From assembly GCA_902783885.1 (NCBI GenBank), contig CACZSQ010000069.1:1-44351 (forward strand): a stretch of 44,351 nt of DNA. Reading direction: 5' to 3'. The stretch is from an uncultured Bacteroidales bacterium. Its GTDB lineage: Bacteria; Bacteroidota; Bacteroidia; Bacteroidales; Bacteroidaceae. This document shows positions 16,674 to 24,400 of the stretch, in pieces. The position numbers and the translations under genes were made by a program. The notes beneath the pieces are model-generated. The model did not search any database and was not told the origin of the DNA. It was given only the letters and a program-made list of their open reading frames with translations. Each line of letters opens with the position of its first letter. Position 1 is the first letter of the stretch.

Positions 16674-18610
16674 TTTTTTACAGCCTCGGTGTGAGCGATG
16701 AGCCATTGGCGGTCTGCCTCGTCAGTGAGATGGGGCAGGAGCGCTTCGCGTACGCGAGCATGGTAGTTGTTCAGATACTCGATTTCATCGGGCAATAGAA
16801 ACTCTCGGATGATTGGTGACGTATCAATGGGACAGAGGGTGAGGGGCTCTAAATGGAACCAATTGCTATCCTCGTCCAGCCCAGTGTGAGGCAGGATAAG
16901 CATCGTGTTCTCAATGCGCACGCCATGGCGGCCAGCAATGTAGATGCCGGGCTCGATGGTGACGGTCATGCCTGCCTGAAGGGGCGTGGGAACATAGTTC
17001 ATACGGAACTGATGAGGACCCTCGTGGACGCTGAGGTAGCTGCCAACACCGTGACCGGTACCGTGACCGTAGTTCTTGTGGTGCTGCCACATGGCATAGC
17101 GTGCGAGCACATCGAGTTGCGTACCAGTGGTACCTTGAGGAAAAACGGCTGTAGCGAGGCGGATATGTCCTTTAAGAACAAGCGTGTAGTCGAGACGTTC
17201 CTCATCGCTAAGCGGACCGAGTGGAATAGTACGGGTAATGTCTGTTGTGGCATCCAGATACTGTGCACCGCTGTCAAGCAGCAACAGACCGTGCGGTTCC
17301 AGCGGAACGTCGGTTTCATGCGTTGCCTCGTAGTGTACAATAGCTGCGTGAGGTCCGTAGGCGGCAATCGTGTCGAACGAAAGCTCGCGGAAGCCGGGCT
17401 GTTCGGCACGCAAGGAGGTGAGCTTGCGGTCAACGGTGAGTTCTGTCACGATTTCCCCATCCATTCTCCATTGCCCGTTGTCCATTGTCCATTGTCCAGA
17501 TGTCAGCCATCTCATGAACTTCACCATCGCGATGCCGTCCTTTAGCATCGCTCTGCGGAATCCCGCAATCTCGGTTTCGTTCTTGATGGCACGTAGGAGT
17601 GGAATAGGCGAAGTCTCCGTGGTCGGTTCAATAGTGTATAGGCCTACTTCGATGGCTCTCTTCACCACCAAATTGGTCACGGTCGGGTCGTAGCGTAACC
17701 GCTCGTCCTTGAGGCTCAGGTCACCGGCTCGCCCTGTATAAAGGTCGCGTGCGATGCATTGGTAGGGACGAACACGAACACCTATTTCTTGAAGGTAGGC
17801 TTTCACTTCGGCTGACAGCTTGTGCGGCTCGACATACAACACGGCTTCGGAAGGCATGACAAGCAGGTAGGCCAAGAATACAGGCGTGCAGTGGACATCG
17901 CCACCGCGTAGGTTGAGTGTCCATGCCACCTCGTCGAGTTGGGTAATGATGATAACATCGCCTTCGACGGCCTCTCGGATTGCATTCATCTTGTCTTGTG
18001 CCGTGCGGCCTGTGAACTCAAGCGAATGCAGTTCCACCGGCGTATCGGGTAGTGGCGGGCGTTCAGCCCATAGGTCTGCCTCAGCATCATAAGCTAGGGT
18101 GAAGATGCTCTTTCCATCTTCTGGGTCGTCATCTTCTGAGGGGGCGTAGAAGACGAGGCCGTCCTCCAACAACGTGTGGCAGGAATACAGGCTCTCCTTT
18201 AGCTCTTCGGCAAAATCCACATTCGTTATCCATGGATTGATAGCGATATATTCCTCGTCTATAATATTTGAAAGATGTTTATCCTTGGCAAGCCAGTCGG
18301 CAATCTCATCGCCTGTCACCTGATTCCGGTTGCAACGGATTACCTCAAAGGGCGTTCCGGCAGTCTGATCCTCGGCAGCCAACCAATAGCGGCTATCGGT
18401 CCATAGGGCGGCGCGCGTGAGGGTTACTACAGCCGTTCCTGCCGAGCCGTTGAACCCGGTAATCCATTCGCGGCTTTTCCAGTAATCAGGAACGTATTCG
18501 CTGGCATGAGGGTCGCTGGTCGGAAAGATGTAGCCATACAGACCGTGTTCGCGCATCCAAGCGCGCAACCTTTCCACGCGTTGTGTGATGTTTTTTTGAT
18601 GAGCGGTCAT
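16670..18610 (-). CDS. Xaa-Pro aminopeptidase (M24B)
   Basis: A 646-residue cytosolic metallopeptidase that removes N-terminal residues preceding proline. Two creatinase-like N-terminal domains (about 1-340) precede the pita-bread catalytic domain. The two-metal ligands are visible: Asp in LLLLDSGAQYLD and in TTDITRTIPLG, His in GHGTGHGVGSYLSVHEGP, Glu in TVTIEPGIY and in RIENTML. The C-terminal part (LEPLTLCPIDTSPI) is the extra domain of the long P-type enzymes. Between KFMRWLTS and TELTVDRKL there is an odd stretch, GQWTMDNGQWRMDGE, encoded by 7-bp repeats (17463-17497). ATG 18610 is preferred because a promoter element at 18638-18645 overlaps the longer frame's start. Confidence 0.92.
   Translation of the reverse strand: MTAHQKNITQRVERLRAWMREHGLYGYIFPTSDPHASEYVPDYWKSREWITGFNGSAGTAVVTLTRAALWTDSRYWLAAEDQTAGTPFEVIRCNRNQVTGDEIADWLAKDKHLSNIIDEEYIAINPWITNVDFAEELKESLYSCHTLLEDGLVFYAPSEDDDPEDGKSIFTLAYDAEADLWAERPPLPDTPVELHSLEFTGRTAQDKMNAIREAVEGDVIIITQLDEVAWTLNLRGGDVHCTPVFLAYLLVMPSEAVLYVEPHKLSAEVKAYLQEIGVRVRPYQCIARDLYTGRAGDLSLKDERLRYDPTVTNLVVKRAIEVGLYTIEPTTETSPIPLLRAIKNETEIAGFRRAMLKDGIAMVKFMRWLTSGQWTMDNGQWRMDGEIVTELTVDRKLTSLRAEQPGFRELSFDTIAAYGPHAAIVHYEATHETDVPLEPHGLLLLDSGAQYLDATTDITRTIPLGPLSDEERLDYTLVLKGHIRLATAVFPQGTTGTQLDVLARYAMWQHHKNYGHGTGHGVGSYLSVHEGPHQFRMNYVPTPLQAGMTVTIEPGIYIAGRHGVRIENTMLILPHTGLDEDSNWFHLEPLTLCPIDTSPIIREFLLPDEIEYLNNYHARVREALLPHLTDEADRQWLIAHTEAVKN
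17463..17497. repeat. Heptamer repeats inside the aminopeptidase coding sequence
   Basis: Five 7-bp units (ATTCTCC, ATTGCCC, GTTGTCC, ATTGTCC, ATTGTCC) run 17463-17497; on the coding strand they read GGACAAT/GGACAAC/GGGCAAT/GGAGAAT. They encode the Trp/Met/Asn/Gln-rich stretch QWTMDNGQWRMD. Sequence of this kind is more usual between genes in these bacteria, so this looks like a repeat that has settled within a gene without breaking frame. Confidence 0.85.
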
Positions 18611-18637
18611 AAGGGTATAAAGTCTAACTTTAGAGCA

Positions 18638-18645
18638 CAAAAGTA
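18638..18645 (-). promoter_or_regulatory. -7 element for the aminopeptidase gene
   Basis: CAAAAGTA on the plus strand reads TACTTTTG on the minus strand, 27 bp before ATG 18610. Confidence 0.5.
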
Positions 18646-18727
18646 GGCATTATAATTAAAAAGGAAAAGAGAAAAGAGAAAAAACGAAGTCAAAGAGGAA
18701 AAAAAGAACTGAAAAGGAAAAATAATT

Positions 18728-18755
18728 GTGATTTGTGATTTGTGTTTTGTGAATT
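18728..18755. repeat. Four heptamers upstream of mdh
   Basis: GTGATTT (18728), GTGATTT (18735), GTGTTTT (18742) and GTGAATT (18749) form a tandem 7-bp array ending 6 bp before the mdh -7 element. The region upstream (18659-18725) is almost purely A and G on the plus strand. Together they fill the intergenic space between two divergent promoters. Confidence 0.75.
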
Positions 18756-18761
18756 ATTCAC

Positions 18762-18770
18762 TACTTTTGC
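18762..18770 (+). promoter_or_regulatory. -7 element for mdh
   Basis: TACTTTTGC matches TAnnTTTGC. It gives an A+T-rich leader of roughly 65 nt before ATG 18841. Confidence 0.65.
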
Positions 18771-18840
18771 CCTGAAAATAACTGATAAAACTCAAATATT
18801 CAAAAACCACTAACTATTAAACTAATAAATTCAAAAGCTC

Positions 18841-19827
18841 ATGAAGTATTTAACAAATGACAAACTTGTGATTGTTGGTGCCGGTGGAATGATTGGTTCA
18901 AACATGGTACAGAGTGTGCTGATGCTGGGACTGACACCTAATATCTGCCTATATGATATCTATGAGCCCGGCGTTCATGGAGTTTACGATGAGATGTGTC
19001 ATTGCGCTTTCCCTGGCGCTAACATCTCCTACACCGTTGATCCCGCTGAGGCTTTCACAGGTGCTAAGTACATTATCTCAAGCGGCGGTGCTCCCCGTAA
19101 GGAAGGAATGACCCGTGAGGATTTGCTAAAGGGCAACTGCCAGATTGCAGCCGACTTCGGCGAGAACATCAAGAAGTACTGTCCTGATGTGAATCACGTA
19201 GTCGTCATCTTCAACCCTGCTGATGTAACCGCTTTGACAGCTCTCATCCACTCTGGATTGAAGCCTAATCAATTAACCTCATTGGCTGCTCTCGACAGCA
19301 CCCGTCTGCAACAGCAGTTGGCACAAGAATTCGGTGTGCAGCAGGATAAGGTAACCAATGCTTACACCTATGGCGGTCACGGCGAGCAAATGGCTGTGTT
19401 TGCCAGCAAGGCTCTCATCGATGGAAAGCCCCTTTGCGAACTTCCCCTTAGCGCTGAGCGTTGGGCAGAAATCAAGCACATGACCACTCAGGGTGGTAGC
19501 AATATCATCAAGCTGCGTGGTCGCAGCTCCTTCCAGAGCCCTGCTTATCAGGCTGTGAAGATGATCGAGGGCGCTATGGGCGGCGAGCCCTTCACCTGGC
19601 CCGCTGGTTGCTACGTGAATGCCTTCGGCTTCAAGAATGTGATGATGGCTATGCCCAGCGTCATCGACAAGGACGGTGTCCACTTCACCGCTCCCGAGGG
19701 AACGGCTGAGGAAATGGCAGCCCTGCAGGCATCCTATGAGCACCTGCAGAAGATGCGCGATGAAATCATCGGTCTTGGCATCATTCCTGCCGTAGCTGAC
19801 TGGGGTAAGGACAATCCCAACCTCTAA
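18841..19827 (+). CDS. mdh: Malate dehydrogenase (LDH/MDH family)
   Basis: A 328-residue NAD-dependent dehydrogenase, interconverting oxaloacetate and malate in the reductive branch that leads to fumarate and succinate. The Rossmann loop is VIVGAGGMIGSNM (residues 10-22). The substrate-loop arginine is R86 in GGAPRKEGMTRED. The catalytic histidine is H180 in YGGHGEQMAVF. IFNPADVTAL is the family's cofactor/substrate segment. Substrate assignment to malate follows the Bacteroidales orthologue group and is not proved by sequence. It has its own promoter and terminator, so it is monocistronic. Confidence 0.88.
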   Translation: MKYLTNDKLVIVGAGGMIGSNMVQSVLMLGLTPNICLYDIYEPGVHGVYDEMCHCAFPGANISYTVDPAEAFTGAKYIISSGGAPRKEGMTREDLLKGNCQIAADFGENIKKYCPDVNHVVVIFNPADVTALTALIHSGLKPNQLTSLAALDSTRLQQQLAQEFGVQQDKVTNAYTYGGHGEQMAVFASKALIDGKPLCELPLSAERWAEIKHMTTQGGSNIIKLRGRSSFQSPAYQAVKMIEGAMGGEPFTWPAGCYVNAFGFKNVMMAMPSVIDKDGVHFTAPEGTAEEMAALQASYEHLQKMRDEIIGLGIIPAVADWGKDNPNL

Positions 19828-19845
19828 TTGATTCATTCAATAAAA

Positions 19846-19882
19846 CAAGGGGCTGTGTCAAACGCGGCACAGCCCCTTGTTG
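19846..19882 (+). terminator. Rho-independent terminator of mdh
   Basis: A perfect 12-bp stem, CAAGGGGCTGTG (19846-19857) and CACAGCCCCTTG (19868-19879), closes a 10-nt loop. The T-run is weak (TTGTTGT). The GGGGCTGTG stem is identical to that of the terminator at 7244. Confidence 0.88.
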
Positions 19883-19888
19883 TATTCT

Positions 19889-19978
19889 ACAACGAATTAC
19901 ACGAATTATACGAATTATAGAAATGTTTGTCTTCTTCTATACACCTAAGTAATTCGTTAAATTCGTCAAATTCGTTGT
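19889..19978. repeat. Long imperfect palindrome made of triple 9-mers
   Basis: The left arm (19889-19917) contains three tandem 9-mers, AACGAATTA, CACGAATTA and TACGAATTA. The right arm (19950-19978) contains TAATTCGTT, AAATTCGTC and AAATTCGTT. The arms pair at 25 of 29 positions around a 32-nt loop. It lies between the mdh terminator and the 3' end of the glutathione peroxidase gene. It looks like a dispersed palindromic element rather than a plain terminator. Confidence 0.88.
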
Positions 19979-20020
19979 GTTAGGATGTTACTTGTACTTT
20001 GATATAGCCCTTGTCGCTTT

Positions 20021-20638
20021 TTATTTGATAAGCTCTTGGATGGCGCGGACAATGTCCTGAATGTTCTCGGTGGGCTCGAAGCGGCGTAGGACGCGACCTT
20101 TGCGATCAACGAGGAACTTGGTGAAGTTCCATTTGATGTCGGCATTCTGGTCGTAGGCAGGATCCTGCTTGCGCAGCATCTGATCCATGTATTTGCCTGT
20201 CTTGTCCTGCAGGTCGAAGCCGTGGAAGGGCTGTGCAGCTTTTAGGAATGTAAAGAGGTCGGAAGCCAGGGGGCCATTGACATCAATCTTGTCCATCTGG
20301 GGAAATGAAATCTTAAAGTTGAGTGTACAGAAATCATGGATTTCATCGATGGTTCCAGGTGCTTGCTCACCGAACTGGTTGCATGGAAAGTCAAGGATGA
20401 CGAACCCTTTCGGCGCAAAGCGCTCGTAGAGCGCCTGTAGCTCAGTATATTGTGGTGTAAAACCGCAGCGTGTGGCGGTATTGACGATGAGCATCACTTT
20501 TCCCTTGTACTGCTTGAGGGATTGTTCGGAGCCGGTGGCATCGCGGACGGTAATGTCGTAAATCCCCTTCTTCGCCGAGATGCTGTACGGGCAAAGAAGG
20601 AGTGAGAACGTCAGGAGGATAGTGAATAATTTTTTCAT
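20021..20638 (-). CDS. Exported glutathione peroxidase (Cys type)
   Basis: A 205-residue thiol peroxidase that reduces peroxides. A signal peptide (residues 1-22, ending SISA) predicts periplasmic location. The catalytic set is complete: C58 in NTATRCGFTPQY, Q88 in FPCNQFGEQ, and W170-N171 in IKWNFTKFLV. Cys rather than selenocysteine is used. Since these bacteria do not normally make glutathione, thioredoxin-like proteins are the probable reductant. It lies 44 bp downstream of the hemolysin III gene in the same direction with no promoter of its own visible, so the two are probably one transcript. Confidence 0.92.
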   Translation of the reverse strand: MKKLFTILLTFSLLLCPYSISAKKGIYDITVRDATGSEQSLKQYKGKVMLIVNTATRCGFTPQYTELQALYERFAPKGFVILDFPCNQFGEQAPGTIDEIHDFCTLNFKISFPQMDKIDVNGPLASDLFTFLKAAQPFHGFDLQDKTGKYMDQMLRKQDPAYDQNADIKWNFTKFLVDRKGRVLRRFEPTENIQDIVRAIQELIK

Positions 20639-20665
20639 AATGATAAAGAGTCGTGGTTTAAGTGT

Positions 20666-20693
20666 TAGTTATAAGTATTTAGTTATAAGTATT
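20666..20693. repeat. Perfect 14-bp tandem duplication at the hemolysin III stop codon
   Basis: TAGTTATAAGTATT occurs twice in a row (20666-20679 and 20680-20693). The second copy contains the stop codon and last codons (YL, stop at 20683) of the hemolysin III gene. A single copy would leave the same stop, so the duplication is neutral for the protein. Confidence 0.85.
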
Positions 20694-21333
20694 GTATGAG
20701 GACATTCCATACACACATAATATGGCATACACTCCCTGCAAGTACGAAAAAATGGAAAACGGAATGCATAAATGCGCGGTTCGGGGAACAAGCATAGACG
20801 ATGGCGCCAGTGATGTACATCACTCCTTCTGCGATGAGCCAGCCCACAGCAATGGGCTCTACACAGTTGAGGAGTGGCTTGAAGGCCACAAGCACCGTGA
20901 GTCCCATAAGGATGTAGCAGGCCGTTTCGAGGTGGCTGTGCTCTTTGAGATGGATAAAACTGACGACAGTTCCCGCAATGGCTGCAAGCCAGACGAAGCA
21001 GAACAGCCCCCACCCCCACAAACCACTGTCGCGCATGGCGATGAGCGTGATGGGGGAATAGCTGCCTGCGATGTGCCAATAGATGGCAGCGTGGTCGAAC
21101 CGGCGCCACACTTCGCGAGAGGGCCATCTCTGGGGAATGGCGTGATAGACGGTGGACGTGATGTAGCTGGCCAGCATCCCCGCCAGATAAAGTATGACAG
21201 CGGTCTCTGCCCATTGGTCGTCTGCGCGGAAGCACCACACGAGAAAAACCACACCGATAACAACTCCCATGAGTATTCCTGCGGCATGGCTCCATGAGTT
21301 TACAATTTCCTCGCTGTGTGTGTAACGAATCAT
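20683..21333 (-). CDS. Hemolysin III / PAQR-family membrane protein
   Basis: A 216-residue inner-membrane protein with seven predicted hydrophobic segments. Family metal-site residues are visible: STVYHAIPQ (S-x-x-x-H type), RRFDHAAIYWHIAGSYSP (Asp) and HSVFHFFVLAGSVCH (HxxxH near the C-terminus). PAQR proteins of this group are thought to be zinc-dependent hydrolases or lipid-homeostasis factors; the 'hemolysin' name is historical. The gene starts opposite the C10 protease gene, with a possible promoter (GCAAATCTA, 21368-21376, minus strand) in the shared 122-bp region. The peroxidase gene follows. Confidence 0.9.
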   Translation of the reverse strand: MIRYTHSEEIVNSWSHAAGILMGVVIGVVFLVWCFRADDQWAETAVILYLAGMLASYITSTVYHAIPQRWPSREVWRRFDHAAIYWHIAGSYSPITLIAMRDSGLWGWGLFCFVWLAAIAGTVVSFIHLKEHSHLETACYILMGLTVLVAFKPLLNCVEPIAVGWLIAEGVMYITGAIVYACSPNRAFMHSVFHFFVLAGSVCHIMCVWNVLIQYL

Positions 21334-21367
21334 GACCTAAAGTCCTCTGTTCTGTCCTTTTCTGCCT

Positions 21368-21376
21368 GCAAATCTA
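21368..21376 (-). promoter_or_regulatory. -7 element for hemolysin III-peroxidase
   Basis: GCAAATCTA reads TAGATTTGC on the minus strand, 35 bp before the ATG. A second match, GCAAATGTA at 21387-21395, lies just upstream. Both lie in or next to the inverted repeat at 21371-21399. Confidence 0.5.
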
Positions 21377-21399
21377 CACATTTTTTGCAAATGTAGATT
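21371..21399. repeat. Inverted repeat between divergent genes
   Basis: AATCTACA (21371-21378) and TGTAGATT (21392-21399) are perfect reverse complements with a 13-nt spacer. The repeat overlaps the minus-strand promoter and lies 20 bp upstream of the plus-strand one (21419-21427). It could be an operator shared by both genes. Confidence 0.7.
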
Positions 21400-21418
21400 G
21401 ACAGATTTACTTTTTTTC

Positions 21419-21427
21419 TAACTTTGC
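21419..21427 (+). promoter_or_regulatory. -7 element for the C10 protease gene
   Basis: TAACTTTGC matches TAnnTTTGC, 28 bp before ATG 21456. Confidence 0.65.
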
Positions 21428-21455
21428 ACCGAAAAATCATCTTTTTTGTAGTAAA

Positions 21456-24400
21456 ATGAACTCAAAACGTCTTTTTTTGCTTTTGCTCGCATGTGTGACG
21501 AGCATCTTGAGTGTACTGGCTGAACCTATTACACAGGAACAAGCCAGACAGAAGGCAGAACGTTATCTTTACAACCGTATCGGCAGTCACAAGTTGGCAC
21601 CTGTGGTGAATAAAAGGAAACTTGCGCCTCGTGCTATTTCCACTCAGCAGGATGTTACTTATTATGCTTTTAACCGTGGTGATAATCAAGGCTTCGTCCT
21701 TGTTGCTGCAGATGACCGTGTAGATGGCGTCCTTGGATATACCGATGAAGGCGAGTTTGACTATAACGAAATCCCAGATAATATGCGTAGCTGGCTTGAT
21801 GCTCAGGACCGTCAAGTCCGCTATTTGCTCAATAATCCTGGCATCGTTACTGCAGATGTGCCTTCTCACCCTGCCATAGCTGAGATGTTGACCACGCGGT
21901 GGAATCAATCCGCGCCATATAACGATTTGACACCCCGCAAATCGAATGGTGCTGCCACCGCCACCGGTTGTGTAGCAACCGCCATGGCGCAGGTTTTATA
22001 CTTCCATCATGAGAAGTCTGTGGATGAGTTGCAGGCAACGATTCCAGCTTACACTACCTGGACGCAGAAACTTCAAGTTGAGAGTATTCCCGAGGGCTCG
22101 ATTATCGACTGGAAGAATATGCTCAATTCTTATGGTGGTTCTGCTACAGGAGTTCAGAAGCAGGCCGTGGCACAGTTGATGAAATACTGCGGTGCCGCAG
22201 TTCATATGGACTATGACGACTCCTCCGGTGCACAACCAGCAGAAGTGCCAGGGGCATTTAATACCTACTTTGGTTACAGCACAGCACGCATTGAATGGCA
22301 GACGAGCTATGATGCCGTTGGATGGGATGCGCTGCTATACAATGAATTGGCAAACGGGCGTGTTGTTTATCTAGGCGGTTATAATGCCAAAGCGGGTCAC
22401 GCTTTTGTCTGTGACGGCTATGAAAATGGTTGCTTCCATATCAATTGGGGCTGGGGCGGTGCTTCCAATGGATTCTATAAGCTCACCGCTTTAACGCCTG
22501 GTCAGCAGGGCATTGGTGGAAGCGAAGACGGTAGCGGCTACACAGATAATCAGAATGCCGTCGTTGGTTGCGAGCCTACGGACTATAGTTCCAAGGAACT
22601 AGTAATCAGCAATGCTACCCTGAAGAGGATATGTGTTGAAACATGGGATTTGGATGGTGACAAGAAGTTTACCTATGGCGAAGCTGCTGCTGTGACAGAT
22701 TTGGGCAATGTTTTCATGGGTAAGCGATTTACAACATTTGAAGAATTGTACTATTTCACGGGGCTGACCACCATTGCTGACGATGCTTTCAACGGATGTA
22801 CATCACTGAATACGATAAAGTTGCCGAAAAAGCTGAAGAAAATAGGTGACCGTGCTTTTAAGGGATGTCGTGCGTTGAAGAATGTCTCATTGCCAGACAT
22901 GCTTGTTTCTATCGGAGATTCGGCTTTTTATGGATGCCGTGTGCTGCCGAACCTGACGATTCCAGCTTCTGTCCTTCAACTTGGGGTGAGCGCATTCCAA
23001 GATTGTTTGGCTTTCACCTCCATAGAGTTGCCTTATGCTCTCTCCTCCATAGGCAAGGAGGCATTTGCCGGTTGCACGAAACTGACATCTGTGACCGTAA
23101 AAAATCCACGTCCCCAAACTATGACGGTCGGTACGTCCATGTTCAAGGACATTGACCTGTCACCCGCTACCTTATATGTCATTCAAGGAACACGTGCCTA
23201 TTATGAAGGCCATGAGGAATGGCAGGGTTTCGGGAAACTCGCTGAGCTGCATCATCTCACGCGAGGAAACTTTGCAGAGATGGAGACGAACAAGGACTAC
23301 TATCTGTATCATGTCGGAACCGGGCGCTTCTTGACGAGGGGTGAAGCTTACGGCACTCAGGCGGTGGTTGGCGACGAACCGATGCGCTTCCAGGTGCGGC
23401 GCAGTAGCAATATGGCTGAAGGAGTGTATTATTTTTATACTAACGACAATGATGATCCGAACCGTCATTGGCTATTCCGTACATCTTCCGATAACCGTGT
23501 CGGCTCGGGCATCCGCGCATGTTTCGTCGATGCGTCGAGTCTCACAACTGCAGCCTATTGGAAGATTGAGGACATTGGCGACAATATTTACACGATTCAG
23601 GTGCCTTCGAGCCAGACCGATTATGTCATGGGGCAATACCTTGGCGTACAACTGGATCATGCAAATAATTTCCGTTCACCGACCTACGCACTGTTTAGTG
23701 ACGTGCCTTATGTCCTTTCTCCGACGAATTGCCAGTGGGCTTTTGTGCCCTACGATGCTATAGAACAAGAGCGTTTTGCGGCTGCTGAGGTGCTAGGTAA
23801 GTTGCTGGAAACAGCAATTAAGAAGCGACTCAGCGTAGCTAAGGAACAAGCTGTTTATTATAACATGGAGAGCACATTGGCTGAAATCGAAGAGGCACAG
23901 TATACCCTTCGTCAAAAACTTGGCTATATAAACTTTGCAGACAAAGCTATGCGCACAATTGCAGTTACTCTTTGGGATCAGGATAACGACGGTGAAATTG
24001 TTGCGGGAGAGTTGGCACGCGTAACAGATGTGGGCGTCACATTCCTGAATAATACTTCCGTCAAGAGCTTAGAGGACCTGCAGTATTTCACAGGTATTAC
24101 CACTATTGCTGGCAATTCTTTCCAAGGATGTACGCAGGTCTCAAAGGTAATTTTGCCCCCTTCTCTTGAAGTGATTGACAATTACGGATTCCAAAAGTGC
24201 TCCAAATTGGAAAGCGTGGAATTACCAGTTGGAATCAAACGGTTGGGAACGCAGGCCTTTGCTCAATGCCCGAAGCTGAAGAGCGTCACAGTGGCTGCAA
24301 CTAATCCCGCTGATATCTCGCTGGGTGCAACCGTCTTTACAACCACCTATGTGGCTGATGCCACTCTCTACGTGCCTTTTGGCACGAAGGATCTCTATGC

